64,000 nt of DNA from Spirosoma terrae (GTDB lineage: Bacteria; Bacteroidota; Bacteroidia; Cytophagales; Spirosomataceae), in NCBI RefSeq assembly GCF_010435915.1, contig NZ_JAAFZH010000009.1, forward strand, positions 62,001-126,000. The letters run 5' to 3'. Shown one piece after another: positions 9,915 through 17,483 of this stretch (its first letter is position 1; every line of letters starts with the position of its first letter). The notes under the pieces are model-generated. The model was not told the origin of the DNA. It searched no databases and saw only the letters and a list, made by a program, of their open reading frames with translations. The translations under genes and the position numbers were made by a program.

Positions 9915-10409
9915 TTAATAATTCACCAAACCCGATAGTAGTTGAGAAAACAATGTTTCATTCCTGACTACTACATGGGCCATGCCAGTTAAGTATGGAC
10001 GAAAAGGCAATTGCTCGATAAGCTGAACAAGGCGTTGACCTTTTCCTATAGCGATGGTAGCCTGACACTCATTTGGTCTCAGACCAGGTCTTAGTTCTCT
10101 AATAGTCCCTGTCCATTGGCCATATTCCTCAACAGGAAAGGCATTAAGCTGGATGTTAACCCTTTGGCCTATACGTAGCTTACTAATGTAACGAATACTA
10201 AAGGTGGCCTCACCTTCCAGCGCCCTCGCACGGTCACTAGCTTTCGCAGAGACAAACTTTACGACAATTGATCCTTTACAAACTTCTGGATATCTGATAA
10301 ACCTAGTGCCTACCAATAAAAAAAGGCAAATTCCCAGTAGAGCAAGTGTCCCCCAGCGAACTAATCCCTTAGGAGGACGAGACAGAATATCATCTAATTC
10401 TTCGTTCAT
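9915..10409 (-). CDS. Miniature HlyD-type adaptor lacking lipoyl and coiled-coil parts
   Basis: 164 residues, far below the roughly 400 of normal bacteriocin-export membrane fusion proteins. Residues 1-17 are cytoplasmic and include PPKGLVRWG, typical of Bacteroidota HlyD N-termini. Residues about 18-40 are a transmembrane helix. The rest matches only the C-terminal beta-barrel part of HlyD: LRIGQRVNIQLNAFPVEEYG, TGTIRELRPG, and YLTGMAHVVVRNETLFSQLL. The intervening lipoyl halves and coiled-coil hairpin are missing and no frameshift is apparent. Its start overlaps the stop of the ABC exporter gene by 4 bases (ATGA). Without a hairpin it cannot be expected to reach a TolC-type channel, so it may be a regulatory or stabilising subunit of the exporter. 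Confidence 0.75.
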   Translation of the reverse strand: MNEELDDILSRPPKGLVRWGTLALLGICLFLLVGTRFIRYPEVCKGSIVVKFVSAKASDRARALEGEATFSIRYISKLRIGQRVNIQLNAFPVEEYGQWTGTIRELRPGLRPNECQATIAIGKGQRLVQLIEQLPFRPYLTGMAHVVVRNETLFSQLLSGLVNY

Positions 10410-12781
10410 GAACCAAGTTCTAGTTGATTTTTGACGAGCCCGAAATAGGCTCCCCGCCTTGCCGTTAACTCTTCATGCGTCCCTACTTCTGTAATTATGC
10501 CCTTCTCTAGTACAACAATTTGATCCGCATGACGCACAGTACTAAGACGGTGGGCAACTACTACAACTGTCCTGCCTTGAAAAAAAGCCTGTAAGTTTTC
10601 CAAAATCACTCGCTCGTTCTTCGCATCTAAGGCATTAGTTGCTTCGTCAAAAAATAGGTAATCAGGATTTTTATAAACAGCACGAGCAATCAAAATGCGT
10701 TGCTTCTGCCCTTGGCTAATTCCATTTCCTGTAGCACCAATTTTTGTATTTAACCCTAGTGGTAACTGATCGATTAAATCAGTGATATTGGCCGTTTCAA
10801 TAGCTTGCCAAAGCCGTTCAGAATCAGGAATCTCATCAGCAACAGCAATATTGCGAGCTATGGTATCTGAAAATATATATCCATCCTGCATTACAGCTCC
10901 ACAACGGTTTCTCCATAGTTGATGCTCAACCGAGGCTAAACGAAGATTACCAATATGAATCCCTCCCTGGGTTGGCTCATAAAAACGCAATAATAGTTTT
11001 AGCAGCGTAGTCTTGCCACTACCACTCATTCCCACGATAGCCGTTACCTTGCCTGATGGAATATATAAATTGATACCCCTAAGTATAGACTCAGTACCTG
11101 ATCCCGGATATTTAAATGATAGATTTTGAAGAGACAGCCCACTTAATGCCTTTTTGGGCAGCACCTCTACTCTATTTTCTATAGAACGTTCTGAGCTCTC
11201 ATCAGGCAGTTGATGAATTTCATTCAAACGTTCCATACTCAGCTGCGCATGTTGTGCTACAGGCAAAAACTGAATAAGCTGATCTATGGGCGCATTAAGT
11301 TGTCCTATGATGTATTGCACAGCCATCATAGCTCCCAGAGTCATTTCCCCATCCAGAACTGTTTTGGCAGCAATAAACGTAATCAATATATTTTTCCCTT
11401 CATTCAATAGTACAGCTCCAGCTTGTTGAAACTGTGTGAGTGATAGACTCCGGATTTGTAATTTTAATAATCGGGCCTGCAAGCGCTCCCACTCCCAACG
11501 ATGAGTTTGTTCACTATTATGAAGTTTAATCTCCTGCATTCCATCAAGAATTTGGACCAAACTACTTTGGTTACTTGCTGATAGATTAAAGAGTTTGAAA
11601 TCGAGTTTACGTTGCTGTTTCAAAAACAAACCGACCCAAAGGCCATATAGTAAACTACCCACCATAAAAAGCCCTAAAAGCAACCAACTGTAGCTTGCCA
11701 ATACAATGCTAAATACGGCTAGGTTAACCAGTGAGAATATAATTTGTAAAGCTTGCCCTGTTAAAAAAGCTTCGATACGTTGATGATCATTAACACGCTG
11801 CAGCAGATCGCCGAAGTTTTTTGTATCAAAAAACGACATTGGCAATCGCATCAGTTTAACCAGAAAATCGGTCAGAATGGCAATATTAACCCGGCTACTA
11901 ATGTGAAGTAAAATCCATGATCGTAAAAACTCAATGGCTGTTCGGCCCAGCATTAGTGATAGCTGCGCTGCTAGAACGACATAAATAAAACGTAAGTTCT
12001 GTCCATTTATACCAACATCAACTATCGACTGAGTTAAAAATGGTAACACTAATTGTAAGCCGCTACCTACTAATAGACCAATTCCTAATTGAACTATTAA
12101 ATGACGATAAGGGCGCAGATACCCTACTAAGCGTCCTAACCCTATTGATGACTCAGTATCTTCCTCCGATTCATAAAAAGCAGGGGTGGGCTCTATAAAC
12201 AAAGCAATTCCGGCAGCACGCTCATGAATAACGGTACTCCCCCAGCTTCGGCAAAAATCCTCACCCGATAATACCCCTAAGCCTTTTCCAGGATCAGCAA
12301 TATATAGTTTATCTTTATGACGGCCAGAAGTATTAACAACAGAAGAATAGACTGTTTCTGGATTATCAGGAATAAAAAAGCCATTGTCGCTCTCTGGCTC
12401 TGATTCAAAACTAACTGCTGAATTACTTAGCGTATGAGTTTCTAAGTTGGACGGAAACCTTTTTTTTCGTCTGAACAACGAACCACTTTTTTGAATCGCA
12501 TACACCACCACAAAATGTTCCTGATTCCAGTGCACAATGCAAGGCAAAGGTGCTTCATTAATAAAGGAATCATAGCTGACTTTCATGGCTACCGTCCGGA
12601 AGCCAATCCGCTCAGCAGCTTCGCTAATGCCTAACATAGATATACCCTCCCTTGTAATTCCACTTTGGGTACGTAAACGCTGTAGACTTAGGCTTTTCCC
12701 ATAAAAACGGGAAATCATACGCAAACATGTGGGACCACAATCCATCGAGTCCAACTGAGCATAAAAGGGAAATTTCTTCAC
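10406..12781 (-). CDS. C39-peptidase ABC exporter (PCAT) for double-glycine peptides
   Basis: 791 residues. The N-terminal C39 protease cuts leader peptides after Gly-Gly: Gln9 and Cys15 lie in QLDSMDCGPTC, His89 in HWNQEHFVVV, Asp163 in IADPGKG. The usual His-to-Asp spacing is about 16 residues; here it is 74, because of a polar insertion at about 98-157. A six-helix ABC membrane domain spans about 220-500. The ATPase carries Walker A (GMSGSGKTTL), signature GISQGQKQRI and Walker B YLFFDEATNALD. It sits in the inner membrane, removes the leader and exports the core using ATP. It is separated by 8 bases from the upstream VKOR gene and overlaps the downstream mini-HlyD gene. Confidence 0.93.
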   Translation of the reverse strand: MKKFPFYAQLDSMDCGPTCLRMISRFYGKSLSLQRLRTQSGITREGISMLGISEAAERIGFRTVAMKVSYDSFINEAPLPCIVHWNQEHFVVVYAIQKSGSLFRRKKRFPSNLETHTLSNSAVSFESEPESDNGFFIPDNPETVYSSVVNTSGRHKDKLYIADPGKGLGVLSGEDFCRSWGSTVIHERAAGIALFIEPTPAFYESEEDTESSIGLGRLVGYLRPYRHLIVQLGIGLLVGSGLQLVLPFLTQSIVDVGINGQNLRFIYVVLAAQLSLMLGRTAIEFLRSWILLHISSRVNIAILTDFLVKLMRLPMSFFDTKNFGDLLQRVNDHQRIEAFLTGQALQIIFSLVNLAVFSIVLASYSWLLLGLFMVGSLLYGLWVGLFLKQQRKLDFKLFNLSASNQSSLVQILDGMQEIKLHNSEQTHRWEWERLQARLLKLQIRSLSLTQFQQAGAVLLNEGKNILITFIAAKTVLDGEMTLGAMMAVQYIIGQLNAPIDQLIQFLPVAQHAQLSMERLNEIHQLPDESSERSIENRVEVLPKKALSGLSLQNLSFKYPGSGTESILRGINLYIPSGKVTAIVGMSGSGKTTLLKLLLRFYEPTQGGIHIGNLRLASVEHQLWRNRCGAVMQDGYIFSDTIARNIAVADEIPDSERLWQAIETANITDLIDQLPLGLNTKIGATGNGISQGQKQRILIARAVYKNPDYLFFDEATNALDAKNERVILENLQAFFQGRTVVVVAHRLSTVRHADQIVVLEKGIITEVGTHEELTARRGAYFGLVKNQLELGS

Positions 12782-12789
12782 AAAAACAG

Positions 12790-14397
12790 TCAGTTAGTCA
12801 GTTCTTCATGCATAGCTCCGATATGGTAAGCCAGATTACGTAGTGTATAAAAATCAGGCAATTTTTTACCATTCAGATAAATAGTTGGCGTATGATCTAT
12901 GCCTGTAAAAGCACACCAACTAGTATGATTAGCCAATAGATACTGACCTGCCTGTTTATCAAATGGAGGTATAGTTTGTTGCCATTCTGTTAAATTGAGC
13001 GACGAGAACCAGGCTTTTAAAGCATAATTACGTGACTCTTTAGGTAATCCAAGAATTGAAACAGCTACCTCATTACGGTCATCCGAAAGATCAGCATGTC
13101 GTGTGTATAAAATACAGGCTATACCAACACTATCTGGATATTGACTCTGGAGGTCTTCTAAAAATTGATGCGTAGTCCGACATGGAGCACAATGAGGGTC
13201 TGTAACAAGGGTAAACTGAATAGGTGCATTAGCATCTCCTATAACTAAATCTCCATCAATTTTTTGAAAATGAACAGCGGGTTGGTCATTCAGCAAAGCG
13301 CCAAAAATCGTTGTATCTCGCCGAAGTTTACCTAACTGATTTCGCAATGGTTTTACTTCTGCAGATGTAGTCAACAATGTCCGAATAAGAAGCCAAATCC
13401 CAATACACAAACCAGCTAACCACATCACTGCCATTCCCACTGATGTAGTAATCATGAGCCATTCAGCTACCGGCTGTAAATAAGGTAGTAGTAGGAAAAA
13501 ATTAACCCATAATACCGCCTGTACCCCCAAACACAACGGGCACCATTGACGAACAACTCGATATTGGTATACTACCGAGAAAACGGTATATGGTAAGCTC
13601 AGCAAACTAACTAAGGCAAAAAGGGATAGAAAACGAGTAGGATTATGTTCACTACCATATAAGAAAGCCAGCGATGTTATACCCGTTGCAAAATAAACTA
13701 ATCCCGCATCAGCCACTTTTAGCCAGCCAAACAACGTAGCTGCAGGAGAATTAAGGACACTATTACAATCTGTATTTCTTCCGGCACGACATAAACGAGC
13801 AATAACCGCATTGGCCTGTATACTACTCATTGCCAGCATAACACAAAGTATTAACCCAGCCAGAAAACTAATAAGCAATAAACTCTGTCGAAAATCAGGA
13901 GTAATTGCTAGAAGAGTTCCTATCAAACCAACTCCCAACCCGATCAACCCATTCTGAAAATAGATCTGTTTTCGTTCTTCTTTTACATGATCATCATAAC
14001 CCACTTCACCCGATCGATCCGTACGTTCTGCCAAGAGAGCTACCCCCGCCCATGAAGCTCTAAACTCCTCGGATGAGGTCACTACGATTCTTCGATCCGG
14101 ATATTGCTGAGTAACATACGTATCGGAGATAGTTGTAATTAGCGTTGGTTCTGGTTGATCACCTGTTGAAAAGACCAGTATGGGGGCATCAAGACTTAAA
14201 AGCTGATCAGCCGACAACTTAATAGCCGCCGTTTCAATACGACGCTCTCGTAAAACACCCAACACGGCATGAAGACTGGGGAAATCGGGATGAGTCTCCA
14301 GATCATACCGTAATGAAGATTTAGTGAAAGGGACCTTAAGTTGGGTCAATAATAACTCAACCGCTCCAATTATCTGGTCGTTGTAAGAAAGTTGCAT
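12790..14397 (-). CDS. Fusion of dead C39-like domain, VKOR domain and thioredoxin domain
   Basis: 535 residues in three parts. Residues 1-125 resemble a C39 peptidase fold but contain no cysteine, so this part cannot be a protease; it may bind leader peptides. Residues about 150-340 are a multi-helix vitamin K epoxide reductase domain with Cys203 and Cys211 (loop pair) and the redox centre WCPLC (Cys286/Cys289). Residues about 375-535 are a thioredoxin/DsbA-like domain with CAPC (Cys403/Cys406) and the cis-Pro region HTPTIYL. VKOR passes electrons from thiols to quinone, so together they form a disulfide-making unit in the inner membrane facing the periplasm. It is placed between the WG gene and the exporter, as expected for an enzyme oxidising the six-Cys peptide. 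Confidence 0.88.
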   Translation of the reverse strand: MQLSYNDQIIGAVELLLTQLKVPFTKSSLRYDLETHPDFPSLHAVLGVLRERRIETAAIKLSADQLLSLDAPILVFSTGDQPEPTLITTISDTYVTQQYPDRRIVVTSSEEFRASWAGVALLAERTDRSGEVGYDDHVKEERKQIYFQNGLIGLGVGLIGTLLAITPDFRQSLLLISFLAGLILCVMLAMSSIQANAVIARLCRAGRNTDCNSVLNSPAATLFGWLKVADAGLVYFATGITSLAFLYGSEHNPTRFLSLFALVSLLSLPYTVFSVVYQYRVVRQWCPLCLGVQAVLWVNFFLLLPYLQPVAEWLMITTSVGMAVMWLAGLCIGIWLLIRTLLTTSAEVKPLRNQLGKLRRDTTIFGALLNDQPAVHFQKIDGDLVIGDANAPIQFTLVTDPHCAPCRTTHQFLEDLQSQYPDSVGIACILYTRHADLSDDRNEVAVSILGLPKESRNYALKAWFSSLNLTEWQQTIPPFDKQAGQYLLANHTSWCAFTGIDHTPTIYLNGKKLPDFYTLRNLAYHIGAMHEELTN

Positions 14398-14411
14398 AAG
14401 AAATAATGGAC

Positions 14412-15701
14412 TTAAACGCCTATACGTCGATAACCGACAAAAAGGACAAGCAACAAAAACAGTAGTACAATACTGAGGTTCCAGCCTGTACCCAGTTTGT
14501 AATCAACCCATTTTCCTGCCTTATTAAGAATGATCTTCAAGCCAAATCGCTCAGCGCTTGCGCGGCCATGTCGAAACGAAGTTGCTTTGTCATATACGGC
14601 TGGAATAATCAATTGACCAGCCTGATTCACATAGCCAAACCGACCATCCTGCTCCACAAGAGACAGTTTTTCAGAGAAAGGGTGAACTGACTCATAAGCT
14701 AGGGGTGTCACAATACGACCATCGGCCCGAATATGTCCCATTCGCCCATCTCGACCGGCTATACTAATGCTGTCAGCATCAAAATAACTGACTACATTAT
14801 ACACAAATGGAAGTAGAACGATATTGTGCTGATTGATACATCCCCATTTACCCGACTTACGGACCCAGGTAAACGGAAAGGTTGAAGCAACGGTGGCCTC
14901 GTACTGAAATGGAATTATTTGCTGGCCATTTCGATCATCAATAAACCCGAATCTTCCATTTTGCTCAACCCGGCGCAGATGCTGCCAACGATACTGATTG
15001 TCAGCATCAAAATCGTTTAATATAGGTTTTATAACTTCCTGCCCTGTAGTATCCAGAAAGCCAAACAATCCCTTCTTCATTACCATTCTAATTTTACCTT
15101 CCCGATAAGGCTCTATCGAATCGTAGTATTTAGGGATCATCAGTTCGAACTTCCTATTGACGTAGTTACCAAGAACATGAAATGGATTTTGTTGTCCTTT
15201 TGCATTATACGGCGTTTCCCGTCCAGATTTTGTATAATCAATCCCTGGTATAGAGTGCGCAAGTATATAAGCTAGCCCGCCTTCAAAGCTATAACTACCT
15301 GATAAATTACAAAAGAAAGGGACTCTGCCCGACTCTAAAAGAAATCCTTCTCCCGAACGGGTAACAATAGGAATACAGCCTTCTTTAAACTGAAAACCAT
15401 CCAGAAAACTAATTTTTCTCTGCAAAATATTGCCCAACCTATCGAGTATTATATATTCTCTATAACGCTCTGTTATACCTTTTCCTAAAGCGAGGAGATT
15501 TTTATTTAGTACAACTACAGTATCATACTCTTCAAGTTTTATTTCTCTCTGTAAATTGAATCCTTTAAGTAGGAATTTGCGAAGAGAATCCTCTTCTGTA
15601 ATCCCTTTGTCAATTTGTCTTATCTGCCCAAAACTAGCATTACAAGCTATATGAAAAAGTATTAGTATAACAAAGAATGCAGCTCGAAATAGATTGTTCA
15701 T
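14412..15701 (-). CDS. WG-repeat envelope protein in the peptide operon
   Basis: About 429 residues. The ATG at 15701 is chosen because it gives a signal peptide (MNNLFRAAFFVILILF) with a possible lipobox ending HIAC at residue 20; the upstream in-frame codons lie in a hairpin. The body contains several WG-type repeats such as KKGLFGFLDTTGQEVIKP, QNGRFGFIDDRNGQQIIP, SGKWGCIN and QDGRFGYVNQAGQLIIP. A C-terminal hydrophobic helix (LSIVLLFLLLVLFVGY) followed by Arg suggests a membrane anchor with the repeats in the periplasm. WG repeats are probable protein-binding modules with no enzymatic role known. It begins the machinery part of the operon, 14 bases before the VKOR fusion. Confidence 0.75.
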   Translation of the reverse strand: MNNLFRAAFFVILILFHIACNASFGQIRQIDKGITEEDSLRKFLLKGFNLQREIKLEEYDTVVVLNKNLLALGKGITERYREYIILDRLGNILQRKISFLDGFQFKEGCIPIVTRSGEGFLLESGRVPFFCNLSGSYSFEGGLAYILAHSIPGIDYTKSGRETPYNAKGQQNPFHVLGNYVNRKFELMIPKYYDSIEPYREGKIRMVMKKGLFGFLDTTGQEVIKPILNDFDADNQYRWQHLRRVEQNGRFGFIDDRNGQQIIPFQYEATVASTFPFTWVRKSGKWGCINQHNIVLLPFVYNVVSYFDADSISIAGRDGRMGHIRADGRIVTPLAYESVHPFSEKLSLVEQDGRFGYVNQAGQLIIPAVYDKATSFRHGRASAERFGLKIILNKAGKWVDYKLGTGWNLSIVLLFLLLVLFVGYRRIGV

Positions 15702-15715
15702 CAGAGTAATAATTA

Positions 15716-15752
15716 TTTTACCATCTAACTCTTTGACTATTAGATGGTAAAA
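15716..15752 (-). promoter_or_regulatory. Hairpin between precursor gene and export genes
   Basis: Perfect 13-bp inverted repeat, arms 15716-15728 and 15740-15752, with an 11-base loop. It sits in the 85-base gap between the precursor stop and the WG start; a second short repeat (arms ATTACAA/TTGTAAT) lies at 15757-15775. There is no long U tract on the minus strand, so it may attenuate or protect the precursor mRNA end rather than fully terminate. Confidence 0.55.
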
Positions 15753-15786
15753 CAAATTACAATTGTATTGTAATCAGCTAATAACT

Positions 15787-15969
15787 CTATTTTTCGGTAG
15801 TGCACCCCTCACGGCCACCGCAACTCTTCGCGTTGCCACAAGGCCCCGAGCAGGTGCCAGATCCTGCGCCAGGGCACCAGCATTTTGATCCCCCCGTAAT
15901 TCGTTTTTGCTGATCTCTCGTTAAGACTTCTGCGCCTGATTGTACTAGTGACTTTAATAAATTTTTCAT
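15787..15969 (-). CDS. Double-glycine-leader peptide precursor with six-cysteine core
   Basis: 60 residues. Residues 1-27 form a leader ending in Gly26-Gly27 (TRDQQKRITGG), the pattern cut by C39 exporters and common in Bacteroidota secreted peptides. The predicted 33-residue core begins SKCWCPGAG and holds Cys at 30, 32, 40, 44, 50 and 56, is rich in Gly and Ser, and has only one aromatic residue (Trp31). Six cysteines would allow three disulfides. It is the first gene of an operon containing a matching exporter and a disulfide-forming VKOR-thioredoxin protein. I know of no described bacteriocin with this core. It could be an antibacterial peptide or a signal; its activity is not readable from sequence. 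Confidence 0.85.
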   Translation of the reverse strand: MKNLLKSLVQSGAEVLTRDQQKRITGGSKCWCPGAGSGTCSGPCGNAKSCGGREGCTTEK

Positions 15970-16023
15970 TTTAGTAATCGAATTGCCTATCCATTACATT
16001 TTGTCATGTAACTTTATGCAACG

Positions 16024-16031
16024 CAAAAATA
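16024..16031 (-). promoter_or_regulatory. Probable -7 element of the peptide operon promoter
   Basis: On the minus strand this reads TATTTTTG, matching the Bacteroidota -7 consensus TAnnTTTG. It lies about 55 bases before the precursor ATG. No good -33 TTG is found at the usual spacing, so an activator may be needed. Confidence 0.5.
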
Positions 16032-16059
16032 CACTTCTAAATATTCGAAAACGATCAAT

Positions 16060-16090
16060 ATATTAATAATATTTGCCATATTATTAATAT
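16060..16090. promoter_or_regulatory. Perfect 13-bp inverted repeat, probable operator of the XRE regulator
   Basis: Arms 16060-16072 and 16078-16090 are exact reverse complements around the spacer TTGCC. It lies in the divergent region between the precursor and the XRE gene, about 50 bases before the latter. On the plus strand it overlaps AATATTTG (16068-16075), which resembles a -7 element for the regulator gene. It also lies upstream of the operon promoter element. This suggests autoregulation plus control of the peptide operon. Confidence 0.6.
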
Positions 16091-16141
16091 TAGTACGCTA
16101 AAGATCAAATTCTTATCCATTTTCAATAAACAGTATATTGA

Positions 16142-16492
16142 ATGAGTATCGGACGTGTTATACGTAAGAAACGTATACAAAATTTATGGAGCCAGAGATT
16201 ATTAGCTGATCTTGTTGACGTTTCCCAATCTACTATCAGTAATTGGGAGTCAGAGGCTAGTTTTCCAGATGCAGAAGCGATAAAGAAGCTAGCTGAAATC
16301 TTTGCTATTCCGCTATATAAACTATTAAACGTCTCAGAAGAACCTCATACGCCTACAGAATCTAGTCTTTCAACTCAGCACATAGCCTACGAGGAACTGA
16401 TTTCAACTCAGCGAGAGTTAATTCAAAATTTGAAGACTCAGATTACTATTTTACGGGAAGAAAATGAACGCTTAAAGAGTCAACTACACTAG
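16142..16492 (+). CDS. XRE-family regulator with C-terminal coiled coil
   Basis: 116 residues. Residues about 5-62 are a helix-turn-helix of the XRE/Cro type (LADLVDVSQSTISNWES as the recognition region). After a Thr/Ser-rich linker, residues about 82-116 form a leucine-zipper-like coiled coil (LIQNLKTQITILREENERL), likely for dimerisation. It is transcribed away from the peptide precursor, with an AT-rich intergenic region holding a perfect inverted repeat, so control of the peptide operon and of itself is likely. There is no ligand-binding domain. Its stop overlaps the convergent acyltransferase-like gene in a shared CTAG. Confidence 0.85.
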   Translation: MSIGRVIRKKRIQNLWSQRLLADLVDVSQSTISNWESEASFPDAEAIKKLAEIFAIPLYKLLNVSEEPHTPTESSLSTQHIAYEELISTQRELIQNLKTQITILREENERLKSQLH

Positions 16493-17451
16493 CCCCGTAT
16501 CCATCTGGAATACCATAATAGCCTCTTCTCCACCTGGCTCAGTCTATTCCACCGAATCGACCAAAAAGGCTCTTCTACCGCGCCAAAGCTTTGGTAAAAC
16601 CGAACGATAGACGGTTTGACAGGGCTTTCAAAATCGAACGTAACAGGCTTTCCCGAATATTCCCGGATCACCTGATCAATCAGCAAAGTCCGGGCATTTT
16701 TTTTACGGCCAATTTCCGAAGCCGCATTGAAGAGATAGATTATGCGATTGCCCTCACGCGTAAAGAATGCTCCGGCCTCGATGTTTCCATCCAAAACGGC
16801 GTAGCGTAAAAAGCCTAGTCCGCGCTTCAGTAATTCATTCGCTACTGTTGCGAACACCTCATAACTCCAGTCCGCAATGCCCCCTTTTATCGAATCGGCA
16901 TGATGATTCCGAAATAAATAAACCAACGGGTCGAGATCAATCGCATTTGTTACAACCCAATTGGTAGTGGCGGCATGACGAAGATTTGTTTTTCGGTCGC
17001 TGGAATATCGGCTAACTAACGCTTCGTATCCAACGGACAAATCAAGTACGTGGGTAGCGAATTTTTCAATCTGCGTCTCATGATCTGCCCGTATTAACTG
17101 ACGCTGATGTAACCGCGAGCCATACCGAAACTGCTGCTGTATACGTAACAGAAAAGGAGTAGGATCGATAGCTTCCGCACTGAAAACAGCCAGAAGCTGG
17201 CAAAAAAAAGGTTGGTGAACGACCCAGCCGAACGTAATACCAACCAGCCGTTTTTGACGTAACGGAACGGGCATAACTGCCCGATATCCCCCCTGCTCAT
17301 CCAATAGCACTAAGCCAACCCATTTCCAGCCCGGAGCTGATAAAACAGCGTCGAGATACCAGGTATACCCATACACAATTCCGTTTGGCGCTGATGCTAC
17401 ACACGCATCCCAGGCAGAATCATTAATATCGGTTCTGGCAATAAAATCCAT
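16489..17451 (-). CDS. GNAT/FemAB-like acyltransferase (Acetyltransf_6 type)
   Basis: About 320 residues; ATG at 17451 is preferred to an upstream GTG at 17469. The C-terminal half shows the double-GNAT pattern of FemAB-like proteins: SDRKTNLRHA, LFRNHHADSIKGG, then GNIEAGAFFTREGNRIIYLFNA and NARTLLIDQVIREYSG. Proteins of this family transfer acyl or aminoacyl groups, often to cell-wall or polysaccharide precursors; the substrate here is unknown. It follows dnaA on the same strand within 35 bases and could share its transcript, though I see no functional link. Confidence 0.7.
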   Translation of the reverse strand: MDFIARTDINDSAWDACVASAPNGIVYGYTWYLDAVLSAPGWKWVGLVLLDEQGGYRAVMPVPLRQKRLVGITFGWVVHQPFFCQLLAVFSAEAIDPTPFLLRIQQQFRYGSRLHQRQLIRADHETQIEKFATHVLDLSVGYEALVSRYSSDRKTNLRHAATTNWVVTNAIDLDPLVYLFRNHHADSIKGGIADWSYEVFATVANELLKRGLGFLRYAVLDGNIEAGAFFTREGNRIIYLFNAASEIGRKKNARTLLIDQVIREYSGKPVTFDFESPVKPSIVRFYQSFGAVEEPFWSIRWNRLSQVEKRLLWYSRWIRG

Positions 17452-17483
17452 GAATCTGGTACGTAGCACTAAGCGAGAAGCTC

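Noticed and set aside
7404..16492. A lanthipeptide or radical-SAM RiPP cluster
   Set aside because: No LanM, LanB/C, YcaO or radical SAM gene is present; only disulfide chemistry is supported.
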